A DNA stretch of 64,000 nt from Prevotella sp. UBA1705 (GTDB lineage Bacteria > Bacteroidota > Bacteroidia > Bacteroidales > Bacteroidaceae). The stretch's first letter is position 1; the number at the start of each line of letters is the position of its first letter. Position numbers and translations under genes: made by a program. The stretch covers positions 71,978 to 135,977 of the forward strand of contig DCJH01000021.1 in assembly GCA_002317385.1 (NCBI GenBank), written 5' to 3'. The notes below the pieces were generated by a model. It had not been told where the DNA came from. It did not search any database and worked only from the letters and a program-made list of their open reading frames with translations. Shown here piece after piece: positions 43,494 through 52,507 of this stretch.

Positions 43494-44902
43494 CACATGC
43501 TGTCGGGGAGAAAGAGCGGATCTTCGGGCATCACCATGAGCGGTTTCTGGTCGGCCTGCTTCAGTATCTCGTCGGAAGCATACTGCTTGTTGACCACCAG
43601 GCGGAACATATATTCACTGAACCAGTTGTTGGTCATGATGAGATAGCCGTCCTGCCCGTAGCTCGAGCCCCAGCTGTTCTCCACCTTCCATTTGAGCGGA
43701 TTGCCCTCGGCGTCGAGGTCTACGGCCGTGAGCGTCATGGCATGGGTAGAGCCACTGTCGTAGGTCTCTATGCGCTGAGCCTTCGACATGCCGAAAACGG
43801 TGCCGAAGAGCGACGAGTAGTCGTAGTTGTCGGTATCGAGATAGCCACGCTTGCGGTCGAGCTGCTTGCCCACATCATAGCTGGAGTAGAGCTTCCGGCC
43901 GTCTTTGAGCGAGGCAATGGCCAGTTGGGCTATCTCCTCCATGGGCAGATTGAGGTACTTCCAGTTGTGGCCGTCGTAGGTGTGGCGGTCGTATTCCACC
44001 TCGTAGGTCTTGTGGAAGGGGCGTCGCGGGTCGTTCATCACCATGATAAACGTGCCGTTGATGGGCCCGCCCACGGTGGCCTTGTAGAATTCGAGCGGCG
44101 TATATTTCCTGGCTTCGCCCACGGCCTTGCCGCTCTTGTTGCGGAAGGTGTAGCTGAATTCCTTGACCGGCTCACCCACGGTGAGGGTCAGCATGTGGTA
44201 GATGGTGCCGAGCATCTCGGTCTTGCGCTGGCGTATGGCAGCGGCTTTCTTGCCGTCTGTCACCATCTTGCGGAGCTCCAGTCCATATTCGCGCAGCTTC
44301 GACGAGATCATTTTCTGCATCTGCGAGGTGTTGTCGCTGGAGAAAGTCTCGGGCATGACGCTCATAGGCACGAGGCCATACTTCTCTGCGAGGTCGGCCA
44401 CACCACAGAATGTGCCGCCGTCGCCTATAGGATTGCGGAAGAAAAACTTCACGCGAGCGTCGTCCATGGGCTTCTTGGCGCAGTCGATGACGCCCTGAAG
44501 CATGAGGTTGGCCTTCTCCAACTGGTCGTAGAAGAAGAGGTACGACTGCGAGAACTCCACGCGCATGGAGTCTTGATGAGCCTTGGCAAAGTTGGCCCGG
44601 AGTACGTTGAGCCCCGAGAACATCCAGCAACGGCCGGAGCTCTGCTGGTCGTGAATGCTCTGCTTGGGCGTCTCCACGCTGAAATAGGTATCTACCTGTC
44701 CCAGGTTCTTGTAGTTTTTTGCCAAGTCGTCAATCTTGTTCGAGGCAATGGCATTGGCCAATGCCTTGTAGGCCGGGTTCTGACTCTGAGCCCCTTCTAT
44801 CTGCCTGAGCATCTCGGGCGATATGCCTCCGCCAGGCGTCTGGGCCGACAGCAGGCCCGACAGCATGAGAAAGAGCGATAAGACTAAGGTTTTCTTCTTC
44901 AT
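43493..44902 (-). CDS. Exported C1-family peptidase (bleomycin hydrolase/PepC-like)
   Basis: 469 residues from ATG 44902. A signal peptide (about 1-20, MKKKTLVLSLFLMLSGLLSA) is unusual, because classical PepC is cytoplasmic. Catalytic residues are Cys92 (SSGRCWMFSG), His387 (THAMTLTAVD) and Asn409 (VENSWGSSYG). Bacteroidales encode secreted C1B aminopeptidases of this type. The frame is open to 45031, but that would run through the -7 box. Coupled to the EEP hydrolase gene downstream. Confidence 0.92.
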   Translation of the reverse strand: MKKKTLVLSLFLMLSGLLSAQTPGGGISPEMLRQIEGAQSQNPAYKALANAIASNKIDDLAKNYKNLGQVDTYFSVETPKQSIHDQQSSGRCWMFSGLNVLRANFAKAHQDSMRVEFSQSYLFFYDQLEKANLMLQGVIDCAKKPMDDARVKFFFRNPIGDGGTFCGVADLAEKYGLVPMSVMPETFSSDNTSQMQKMISSKLREYGLELRKMVTDGKKAAAIRQRKTEMLGTIYHMLTLTVGEPVKEFSYTFRNKSGKAVGEARKYTPLEFYKATVGGPINGTFIMVMNDPRRPFHKTYEVEYDRHTYDGHNWKYLNLPMEEIAQLAIASLKDGRKLYSSYDVGKQLDRKRGYLDTDNYDYSSLFGTVFGMSKAQRIETYDSGSTHAMTLTAVDLDAEGNPLKWKVENSWGSSYGQDGYLIMTNNWFSEYMFRLVVNKQYASDEILKQADQKPLMVMPEDPLFLPDSM

Positions 44903-44946
44903 AATGAATGCCTTGTGTGTTGAGGAATAATGTAAATTAGATATTT

Positions 44947-44955
44947 GCAAAGATA
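44947..44955 (-). promoter_or_regulatory. -7 box (TATCTTTGC, minus strand) for the C1 peptidase gene
   Basis: Exact TAnnTTTG 44 nt upstream of the ATG at 44902, back to back with the dxs box at 44999-45007. Confidence 0.7.
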
Positions 44956-44998
44956 CCAATTTTTTCACATTCATTACCCCTTTTTCAATTAAATATGT

Positions 44999-45007
44999 TA
45001 TCTTTGC
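44999..45007 (+). promoter_or_regulatory. -7 box (TATCTTTGC) for dxs-trkA-trkH
   Basis: Exact TAnnTTTG, 23 nt before the dxs ATG at 45031. Confidence 0.7.
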
Positions 45008-45030
45008 AAGGTTATTCCAGTAGAATTTCA

Positions 45031-46929
45031 ATGAACAAGGATAAATTTGGACTGTTAAGTCAAATCAAATACCCAGCCGATCTCCGAAAGCTCAGCATAG
45101 ACCAACTGCCAGAGTTGTGCGAGGAACTGCGCCAGAACATCATCGACGAGGTTTCTGTGAACCCCGGACACTTTGCTTCGAGCCTGGGCGTTGTGGAGCT
45201 TACGGTGGCCCTGCACTATGTCTTCGACACGCCCGAAGACCGCATCGTGTGGGACGTGGGGCATCAGGCTTACGGCCACAAGATACTGACCGGGCGACGT
45301 GAACAGTTCTCCACCAACCGGAAATTCGGCGGAATCCGCCCCTTCCCCACGCCTTTCGAAAGCGAATACGACACGTTCACCTGTGGTCATGCGTCCAACA
45401 GCATCTCCGCCGCCTTAGGCATGGCGGTGGCTGCCAAGAAGACCGGGCACGACAACAGGCACGTGGTGGCGGTGATTGGCGATGGTTCGATGAGCGGCGG
45501 ACTGGCCTTCGAGGGCCTCAACAACGCCAGTTCTACCCCCAACGACCTGCTCATCGTGCTCAATGACAACGATATGTCGATAGACCGTGCGGTGGGCGGC
45601 ATGGAGCAATATCTGCTCCACCTCGACACCAACGAGACCTACAATAAGATTCGTTTCAAGGCTTCGCAGTGGCTTCATGCCAAGGGTTATCTCAACGATA
45701 ACCGCCGCAAGGGCATCATCCGACTGAACAATGCCATCAAGAGTGCCATCAGTCATCAGCAGAATATATTCGAAGGCATGAACATCCGGTATTTCGGGCC
45801 CTTCGACGGACATGATGTGAAGGAGATCGTGAGGCTACTGCGCCAGCTGAAAGACATGCGCGGCCCGAAGCTGCTCCATCTGCATACCATCAAGGGCAAG
45901 GGCTATGAGCCGGCCGAGAAAGCTGCCACCATATGGCATGCACCGGGAAAATTCGACCCGCAGACGGGCGAACGCATCATTCCCGACACCAGCAACCAGC
46001 CTCCAAAGTACCAGGATGTGTTTGGACATACGCTGCTCGAACTGGCCGAGCAGAACCCCAAGATTGTGGGTGTGACACCGGCCATGCCCTCGGGCTGCTC
46101 CATGAACATCATGATGAAGGCCATGGGAGACCGCACGTTCGACGTGGGTATTGCCGAGGCTCATGCCGTGACGTTCTCGGGCGGCATGGCCAAAGACGGA
46201 CTGATACCCTTCTGCAACATCTACAGTTCGTTTGCCCAGCGTGCCTACGACAACATCATTCACGACCTGGCCATACTCAATCTGCCAGTGGTGCTGTGTC
46301 TCGACCGTGCCGGAGTGGTGGGCGAGGACGGCGCTACGCATCATGGCGTGTTCGACATGGCAGCCCTGCGGCCCATCCCCAACCTCACTATCGCCTCGCC
46401 GATGGATGAGCATGAGCTGCGCAGACTGATGTTTACGGCCCAGCTGCCCGACAAGGGGACGTTCGTAATCCGCTATCCCCGCGGCAACGGTGTGCTCGTA
46501 GACTGGAGGTGTCCGTTGGAGGAGATTGAAGTGGGAACGGGTCGGAAGATCTCCGATGGCGAAGAACTGGCCGTCATCAGCATAGGCCCCATTGGCAACG
46601 AAGTGGCGAAAGCCATCAAATGGGCCGACCGTTCGGTGGCCCACTACGACCTGCGGTTCCTCAAACCACTGGACGGCAACCTGCTCGACGAGGTGGGACG
46701 CCGATTCAAAAAGATTATCACCGTGGAAGATGGGGTGCGCAATGGGGGCATGGGGTCGGCCGTCCTCGAATGGATGGACGACCACGGCTATCATCCGCAA
46801 GTGGTGAGACTGGGCCTGCCCGACAACCGATTTGTGGTGCATGGCTCGGTGCCCGAACTACAGAAACTATGTGGCATAGATGCCGATACCATCAGAGAAA
46901 CGATTGTTGACTTCTTGGATCAAATATGA
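45031..46929 (+). CDS. dxs: 1-Deoxy-D-xylulose-5-phosphate synthase
   Basis: 632 residues. A thiamine-diphosphate enzyme that condenses pyruvate and glyceraldehyde 3-phosphate, the first step of the MEP isoprenoid route. Visible are His48 (NPGHFASSLG), His79 and His83 (DVGHQAYGH), the GDGSMSGG thiamine/metal motif from residue 150, and the C-terminal transketolase domains (FCNIYSSFAQRAYDN; DGATHHGVFD). Start at ATG 45031; the frame upstream to 44995 overlaps the promoter. The last codons overlap trkA. Confidence 0.97.
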   Translation: MNKDKFGLLSQIKYPADLRKLSIDQLPELCEELRQNIIDEVSVNPGHFASSLGVVELTVALHYVFDTPEDRIVWDVGHQAYGHKILTGRREQFSTNRKFGGIRPFPTPFESEYDTFTCGHASNSISAALGMAVAAKKTGHDNRHVVAVIGDGSMSGGLAFEGLNNASSTPNDLLIVLNDNDMSIDRAVGGMEQYLLHLDTNETYNKIRFKASQWLHAKGYLNDNRRKGIIRLNNAIKSAISHQQNIFEGMNIRYFGPFDGHDVKEIVRLLRQLKDMRGPKLLHLHTIKGKGYEPAEKAATIWHAPGKFDPQTGERIIPDTSNQPPKYQDVFGHTLLELAEQNPKIVGVTPAMPSGCSMNIMMKAMGDRTFDVGIAEAHAVTFSGGMAKDGLIPFCNIYSSFAQRAYDNIIHDLAILNLPVVLCLDRAGVVGEDGATHHGVFDMAALRPIPNLTIASPMDEHELRRLMFTAQLPDKGTFVIRYPRGNGVLVDWRCPLEEIEVGTGRKISDGEELAVISIGPIGNEVAKAIKWADRSVAHYDLRFLKPLDGNLLDEVGRRFKKIITVEDGVRNGGMGSAVLEWMDDHGYHPQVVRLGLPDNRFVVHGSVPELQKLCGIDADTIRETIVDFLDQI

Positions 46930-48266
46930 AAATTATCATTACGGGTGCCTATGCCATAGGCACCTATCTGGCTCGACTGCTCGCCCGAAACCGGGAAGAG
47001 TTGACCATCATCGACGACGACGAGGAACGCCTGGCCAAAATAGGTTCAGACTATGATCTCCTCACGCTGCACGGATCGCCCTCCAGCGTCAAGACACTAA
47101 AGGAAGCCGGTGCGGCCGATGCCGACCTTTTTATCGCCGTGACCCCCAACGAGAACGAGAACATCAACAGTTGCATCATTGCCCACGCCCTCCATGCCAA
47201 GAAAACGGTGGCCCAGGTGAACGATGCCGAGTATCTCGAAGCCAATGTCCACAAGATGTATCAGGAGCTGGGTGTCGACGAACTCATCTATCCGGAGACA
47301 CTGGCAGCACGAGATATCATCAACAGTTTGAAGATGTCGTGGGTGCGTCAGCGCTGGGACGTGCACGATGGAGCACTGGTCATGCTCGGCATCAAGTTGC
47401 GTGGGGCCTGCGAAATCCTCAACCAGCCGCTGCGAGACCTGTGTGGACCCGACGACCCTTACCATGTAGTGGCCATCAAGCGAGGCGATGAGACCATCAT
47501 CCCCGGTGGCAACGACGAACTGAAATGCTTCGACCTGGCCTACTTCATGACCACCAAGCAGTATATTCCCTATATCCGCAAGATTGTGGGAAAGGAGAAT
47601 TACGTGGAGGTGAAGAACGTGATGGTGATGGGCGGAGGTGTCACAGCCGTGAAGGCCTTGCAGTCGTTACCCAAATATATGGATGCCAAGGTGTTCGAGG
47701 TAGACCCTGTGCGCTGCGAGGAACTCAACCAATTGCTCGACGACAACATCCTCGTCATCCATGGAGACGCACGCGACATCTCGCTCCTTACGGAGGAAGG
47801 CGTCAAGAATACGCAGGCTTTCGTGGCTCTTTCGGGCAATGCCGAGGCTAACATTCTGGCCTGTCTCGCAGCCAAACGAATGGGCGTTCGCAAGACAGTG
47901 GCTATGGTGGAGAACATCGATTACGTGAATATGGCTGAGAGTCTCGATATCGGAACCATCATCAACAAGAAGGCCATCGCGGCCAGTAGCATCTATCAGC
48001 TCATGCTTGATGCCGATGTAATGAACGTCACCTTCCTCATGTCGGCCAACGCCGACGTAGCAGAGTTTATCCCGAAAGAGGGGTCGAAGGTGACCCTTCG
48101 CCCCGTGAAAGACCTGGGATTGCCTATGGGAGCCACCATCGGCGGACTGGTGAGAGACGGCGTCGGCATGCTCGTTTCCGGTAACACCCGTATTCAGGCC
48201 GGCGACTCCGTGGTGGTATTCTGCCACAATGTGAACATGAAAAAACTTGAAAAGCTCTTTAATTAA
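46926..48266 (+). CDS. trkA: Trk potassium uptake regulator TrkA
   Basis: 446 residues with the duplicated RCK_N-RCK_C plan: first half from MKIIITGAYAIGTYLARLL, second half from NVMVMGGGVTAVKALQSL. TrkA binds NAD(H)/nucleotide and gates TrkH. The first glycine motif is GAYAIG rather than GxGxxG, which may alter binding in that half; I recall the same sequence in Bacteroides homologues. The ATG overlaps the dxs stop codon (ATGA at 46926-46929), and trkH follows after 8 nt, so the three form an operon. Confidence 0.95.
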   Translation: MKIIITGAYAIGTYLARLLARNREELTIIDDDEERLAKIGSDYDLLTLHGSPSSVKTLKEAGAADADLFIAVTPNENENINSCIIAHALHAKKTVAQVNDAEYLEANVHKMYQELGVDELIYPETLAARDIINSLKMSWVRQRWDVHDGALVMLGIKLRGACEILNQPLRDLCGPDDPYHVVAIKRGDETIIPGGNDELKCFDLAYFMTTKQYIPYIRKIVGKENYVEVKNVMVMGGGVTAVKALQSLPKYMDAKVFEVDPVRCEELNQLLDDNILVIHGDARDISLLTEEGVKNTQAFVALSGNAEANILACLAAKRMGVRKTVAMVENIDYVNMAESLDIGTIINKKAIAASSIYQLMLDADVMNVTFLMSANADVAEFIPKEGSKVTLRPVKDLGLPMGATIGGLVRDGVGMLVSGNTRIQAGDSVVVFCHNVNMKKLEKLFN

Positions 48267-48274
48267 GGATATAA

Positions 48275-49732
48275 GTGATAAACTTCAGAATCATATATAA
48301 GATTCTTGGGGCGTTGCTTTATATAGAAGCGTCCATGATGTGCTGGTCCTTGCTGATGGCGTTGTACTTTGGCGAAGACGACATTCTGCCCTTCGCCATC
48401 TCCATTGTCATCACCGTATTGGCTGGAATAGGACTCAGATATGTGGGCAGGAAGGCTGAAAATAGTCTCTCCCGGCGCGATTCCTATCTGGTAGTATCAT
48501 TGGTTTGGATTGTCTTCTCAGCCTTCGGCACCATGCCTTTCCTCCTTGGGGGCTACCTGCACAGCTTTACCGACGCATTCTTTGAGACCATGTCGGGCTT
48601 CACCACGACCGGAGCAACAATCATAGACAATGTGGAAGCCCTGCCGCATGGCATCCTGTTCTGGCGCTCACTCACCCAATGGATTGGCGGATTGGGTATT
48701 GTTTTCTTCACCATTGCCCTCCTTCCTTCGTTTGTTGGCGGTAGCACGAAGGTGTTTGCAGCCGAATCTACCGGTCCGATCAAGACCAAACTGCACCCTA
48801 AACTCTCCATGGGCGCACGATGGATATGGATAGTTTACCTGGTCATCACGTTCTCTTGCATGTCGTGTTACATGATATTCGGGATGAATTGGTTCGAGGC
48901 TATCAACTATTCCATGACTACTTCGGCCACCGGAGGGTTCGCCGTGAACAACTCCAGTACCCTTTCTTTCCAGTCTCCAGCACTGGATTACACCACCACC
49001 TTCTTCTGTTTTATCTCCGGAGTCAACTTCACGCTCCTCTATTTCTCGGTTGCCAAACTGAAGTTTAAGGAGCTATGGAAAGACTCCGAGTTCCAGTTCT
49101 ACTGCTTCCTGGTACTGGGTTTCACCGCCTTTATCATGGGAGAGCTGATTATTCGCAACCATTACGACGTGGAACACGCCTTCCGCTCGGCCATATTCCA
49201 GGTTGTTTCGTTTATCACAACGACCGGATTGTTTAACGACGACGCAGGCAAATGGCCCCATGTCACATGGGTTGTACTGTCTATTTGTATGTTTATCGGC
49301 GCCTGTTCGGGCAGTACGAGCGGCGGATTGAAGTGTGTACGCGGTGTGATGCTGGCCAAAGTGATGAAGAATGAGATGCACCAGAGACTTCATCCCAATG
49401 CCATTCTACCTTTGAAAATCAACGGAAGCAACATTCCTATCAACCAGCGCGTGTCGCTATTGGCATTCTTTACCACCTATCTTATCTTGTTGTTGATCAT
49501 CGCCTTCATCATGATTGCGGTGGGAATCGATAACACCAATGCCATCACTATCTGCCTAAGTTCGCTTGGAAACGTAGGACCGACCCTCGGTTTGGAGATT
49601 GGCCCCACTATGTCGTGGTCTATTCTGCCCGACATTGCCAAGTGGTTGTGCTCCTTTATGATGCTCATTGGCCGACTGGAGATATTCACCGTGCTGGTCA
49701 TCCTTACCCCATCGTTCTGGACCAAGAACTAA
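48275..49732 (+). CDS. trkH: Trk potassium channel subunit TrkH
   Basis: 485 residues, inner membrane, with four repeated M1-P-M2 units. Selectivity-filter segments include SGFTTTGATII, TTSATGGFAVNN, SFITTTGLFND and SSLGNVGPTLGL. Start at GTG 48275: the first membrane helix (FRIIYKILGALLYIEASMMCW) begins right after it and no suitable ATG precedes it. It works with TrkA, encoded 8 nt upstream. Ends before a bidirectional terminator. Confidence 0.95.
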   Translation: MINFRIIYKILGALLYIEASMMCWSLLMALYFGEDDILPFAISIVITVLAGIGLRYVGRKAENSLSRRDSYLVVSLVWIVFSAFGTMPFLLGGYLHSFTDAFFETMSGFTTTGATIIDNVEALPHGILFWRSLTQWIGGLGIVFFTIALLPSFVGGSTKVFAAESTGPIKTKLHPKLSMGARWIWIVYLVITFSCMSCYMIFGMNWFEAINYSMTTSATGGFAVNNSSTLSFQSPALDYTTTFFCFISGVNFTLLYFSVAKLKFKELWKDSEFQFYCFLVLGFTAFIMGELIIRNHYDVEHAFRSAIFQVVSFITTTGLFNDDAGKWPHVTWVVLSICMFIGACSGSTSGGLKCVRGVMLAKVMKNEMHQRLHPNAILPLKINGSNIPINQRVSLLAFFTTYLILLLIIAFIMIAVGIDNTNAITICLSSLGNVGPTLGLEIGPTMSWSILPDIAKWLCSFMMLIGRLEIFTVLVILTPSFWTKN

Positions 49733-49768
49733 AACTGCCAGCCTAAGCTGCTGCAGACGAAATAAAGA

Positions 49769-49811
49769 AATGCCCCGCCAACTCCCAATGAAGTTGGCGG
49801 GGCATTATATT
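49769..49811. terminator. Bidirectional terminator between trkH and recA
   Basis: A 14-bp perfect stem AATGCCCCGCCAAC (49769-49782) with its complement (49793-49806), then ATATTTT on the plus strand and T-rich sequence on the minus strand. Confidence 0.85.
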
Positions 49812-49834
49812 TTCTGGGAAAAGAAGAATCGAAA

Positions 49835-50884
49835 TTATCCCATCTTCTCCTTGATGGCGTTCATGATGAGACCCTCTAACTCCTCGCAGAGCTCGGGATT
49901 ATCATTCAGTAGGGCCAACGTAGCATCGCGACCCTGGGCCAGTTTAGACCCGTTGTAGCTGAACCAACTGCCGCTCTTCTGGATAATCTCGTATTCTACG
50001 CCCAGGTCTACAATCTCTCCGACCTTGTTGATTCCCATGCCAAACATGATGTCGAACTCCGCCCGACGGAAAGGAGGGGCCACTTTGTTCTTCACAACCT
50101 TGACTTTCGTACGATTGCCAATGACGCTGTCGCCGTCCTTGATGCTGGTAGACTTACGAACGTCTACACGTACACTGGCATAGAATTTCAGCGCGTTGCC
50201 ACCCGTGGTGGTCTCTGAAGGGCCAAACATCACACCAATCTTCTCACGCAACTGGTTGATAAAGATGCAGCACGTGTTGGTCTTGGCAATGGTTGCCGTG
50301 AGTTTTCGCAGGGCCTGACTCATGAGACGGGCTTGCAATCCCACAACAGAATCGCCCATCTCACCCTCGATTTCCTTCTTCGGGGTCAATGCTGCCACAG
50401 AGTCGACAACAAGTATGTCCACAGCCGAACTGCTGATAAGCTGGTCGGCTATCTGCAAGGCCTGCTCGCCGTTGTCGGGTTGTGATATCCAAAGATTATC
50501 CACATCCACGCCCAGTTTCTGGGCATAGAAACGGTCGAAAGCATGCTCTGCATCGATGAAAGCGGCGATACCGCCGTTCTTCTGGGCCTCAGCAATGGCG
50601 TGGATGGCCAATGTGGTCTTACCTGAAGACTCCGGACCATAGATCTCTACGATTCTTCCACGGGGGTATCCTCCCACACCAAGGGCTACATCGAGTCCTA
50701 TCGAACCTGTGGGGATCACCTCTACCTGCTCAATATTCTCATCGCCCATGCGCATGATAGACCCTTTTCCAAAGTCTTTTTCTATCTTAGACATGGCAGC
50801 CTGCAATGCCTTGAGCTTTGCATCTTTCTCTGCCTTCTGCTGCGCTGCCTTGGCGGCGGCCAGCTCTTCTTCTGATTTTGCCAT
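49835..50884 (-). CDS. recA: Recombinase RecA
   Basis: 349 residues from ATG 50884 (MAKSEEEL). Walker A GPESSGKT at 83-90, LVVDSVAALTPKKEIEGEMGD, the L2 loop INQLREKIGVMFGPSETTTGG and a C-terminal domain of ordinary length. The N-terminus carries an Ala/Lys-rich extension of about 25 residues (EELAAAKAAQQKAEKDAKLK). It drives strand exchange and the SOS response. Element A copy 7 begins 18 nt upstream of the start codon, inside the presumed leader; no -7 box was found between recA and the gene before it. Confidence 0.97.
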   Translation of the reverse strand: MAKSEEELAAAKAAQQKAEKDAKLKALQAAMSKIEKDFGKGSIMRMGDENIEQVEVIPTGSIGLDVALGVGGYPRGRIVEIYGPESSGKTTLAIHAIAEAQKNGGIAAFIDAEHAFDRFYAQKLGVDVDNLWISQPDNGEQALQIADQLISSSAVDILVVDSVAALTPKKEIEGEMGDSVVGLQARLMSQALRKLTATIAKTNTCCIFINQLREKIGVMFGPSETTTGGNALKFYASVRVDVRKSTSIKDGDSVIGNRTKVKVVKNKVAPPFRRAEFDIMFGMGINKVGEIVDLGVEYEIIQKSGSWFSYNGSKLAQGRDATLALLNDNPELCEELEGLIMNAIKEKMG

Positions 50885-50901
50885 ATAATATTGAAATAAA
50901 A

Positions 50902-50942
50902 GCCTCCCCACGCCCCTCCGAAGGAGGGGATGTCAGATTACC
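50902..50942 (+). repeat. Palindromic element A, copy 7 (recA upstream region)
   Basis: Plus strand GCCTCCCCACGCCCCTCCG, AAGGAGGGG, then ATGTCAGATTACC. Its reverse complement matches 52467-52507 at 38 of 41 positions. This is the one intergenic copy whose orientation is opposite to the adjacent transcription units. Confidence 0.8.
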
Positions 50943-51028
50943 ATGGCGATAAGATGACAGCGGGAAGATGGTTAAGTTGATACTTTTCGGGGCGCCTCCA
51001 ATTCCTCGGAAAGGCAGGAAATGACGCT

Positions 51029-52339
51029 TTAGAGCTCCAGGTCTTTGTCGAATTCCTCGTGCCAAGGCAGTCCCTGCTCGTTGAGAACCTGCAGGAATGG
51101 GTCTGGGTCGAAGTCTTCCACGTTCCACACGCCAGGCTTGCTCCACAGGCCTTTGAAGAACATCATGGCACCCGCCATGGCCGGCACGCCGGTGGTATAG
51201 CTCACGCCCTGCATGCCAGTCTCATTGTAAGCATCCTGATGCTTGCAGTTGTTATATATATAATAGGTGTGCTCCTTGCCGTCCTTGATACCGCGTATGC
51301 GACAACCGATGCTGGTCTCGCCATCGTAGTTCTCGCCCAAGTCCTGCGGATTGGGCAGCACAGCCTTGAGGAACTGCAGCGGCACGATGTTCACCTTCAC
51401 CGTCTTGCCCGAGCCATCGGCCAGCGGAGCCTCAAACTCCACGTTGTCGATGCGCGACATGCCGAGGTTCTGGATGCAGTCGAGATAGGTGAGATACTGC
51501 TGCCCGAAGGTCATCCAGAAGCGCGCGCGCTTGATGGTGGGATAGTTTTTCACCAGACTTTCGAGTTCCTCGTGGTGCATGAGGTAGCTGTCGCGCGGCC
51601 CCACGTTGGGATAAGTGATATCCTGATGCACGGCCAGCGGCTCGGTCTCCACCCACTCGCCGTTCTCATAGTAGAGACCTTTCTGCGTGATTTCGCGGAT
51701 GTTGATCTCTGGATTGAAGTTGGTAGCAAATGCTTTGTGGTGGTTACCAGCATTGCAATCCACGATGTCGAGGTAGTGGATCTCGTCGAAATGGTGCTTG
51801 GCGGCGTATGCGGTGTATGCCTGCGACACGCCCGGATCGAATCCACAGCCCAGGATGGCGGTCAGACCAGCATCCTCGAAGCGCTTCTTATAGGCCCACT
51901 GCCAACTGTATTCGAAGTGTGCCTCATCCTTTGGCTCGTAGTTGGCCGTGTCGAGGTAGTTGCATCCGCAGGCCAGACAGGCCTCCATGATGGTCAGGTC
52001 CTGATAGGGCAGCGCCAGATTGACCACCAGGTCGGGCTGATAACTGGCGAACAGCTCCTTGAGTTGCTCCACGTCGTCGGCATCCACTTCGGCCGTCTTG
52101 ATATCCATCTTGTAGCCCTTGGCATGGATGGCGTCTACCAGTCGGTCGCATTTCTCCTTGCGACGGCTGGCAATCATAAACTCCGAGAACACGTCCTGGT
52201 TCTGCACAATCTTAAAGGCGCACACGGTTGCCACGCCTCCGGCTCCAATCATGAGAAGCCTACCCCTACCCCTCCGAGGGAGAGGCTGTCCAGCAGCCGT
52301 TGCATTTGTAGCTGCGTTAGCATTCTGCAAATCGTTCAT
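51029..52339 (-). CDS. Carboxynorspermidine dehydrogenase (saccharopine dehydrogenase family)
   Basis: 436 residues from ATG 52339. Family members reductively join aspartate semialdehyde to diaminopropane or putrescine, giving carboxy(nor)spermidine for polyamine synthesis. The Rossmann motif is RLLMIGAGGVATV; later VDCNAGNHHKAFATNFNPEINIRE and GVPAMAGAMMFFKGLW are typical. Residues 18-28 (QPLPRRGRGRL) are encoded by an in-frame copy of element A, so the N-terminus is about 25 residues longer than the usual 'MG(K/R)VL(M/I)IGAGG' start. The decarboxylase partner is not in the window. The gene is bracketed by inverted copies of A. Confidence 0.88.
   Translation of the reverse strand: MNDLQNANAATNATAAGQPLPRRGRGRLLMIGAGGVATVCAFKIVQNQDVFSEFMIASRRKEKCDRLVDAIHAKGYKMDIKTAEVDADDVEQLKELFASYQPDLVVNLALPYQDLTIMEACLACGCNYLDTANYEPKDEAHFEYSWQWAYKKRFEDAGLTAILGCGFDPGVSQAYTAYAAKHHFDEIHYLDIVDCNAGNHHKAFATNFNPEINIREITQKGLYYENGEWVETEPLAVHQDITYPNVGPRDSYLMHHEELESLVKNYPTIKRARFWMTFGQQYLTYLDCIQNLGMSRIDNVEFEAPLADGSGKTVKVNIVPLQFLKAVLPNPQDLGENYDGETSIGCRIRGIKDGKEHTYYIYNNCKHQDAYNETGMQGVSYTTGVPAMAGAMMFFKGLWSKPGVWNVEDFDPDPFLQVLNEQGLPWHEEFDKDLEL
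52258..52286 (-). repeat. Palindromic element A inside a coding sequence (copy 8)
   Basis: On the coding strand reads GCCTCTCCCTCGGAGGGG, then TAGGGGTAGGC. It lies in frame in codons 18-28 of the carboxynorspermidine dehydrogenase gene, in the sense direction like the intergenic copies. Confidence 0.7.
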
Positions 52340-52466
52340 TGTAGTCTTTATTTGATGTATAACTTGTTCTAAATGATATATTATAGACGGGTTTAAGCTC
52401 TGTAAAAACAGTTTAATATCCGGCAAACTCTATCGGCGAAAAAGCAAGGTGCCTCCCATCCCCCAA

Positions 52467-52507
52467 GGTAATCTGGCATTCCCTCCTTCGGAGGGGCCTG
52501 GGGAGGC
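52467..52507 (-). repeat. Palindromic element A, copy 9 (at the stop codon of the DUF6621-like gene)
   Basis: On the minus strand the stop codon TAG runs straight into CCTCCCCAGGCCCCTCCG, AAGGAGGG and a tail ending AGATTACC. The tail is shared with copy 7. Confidence 0.8.
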
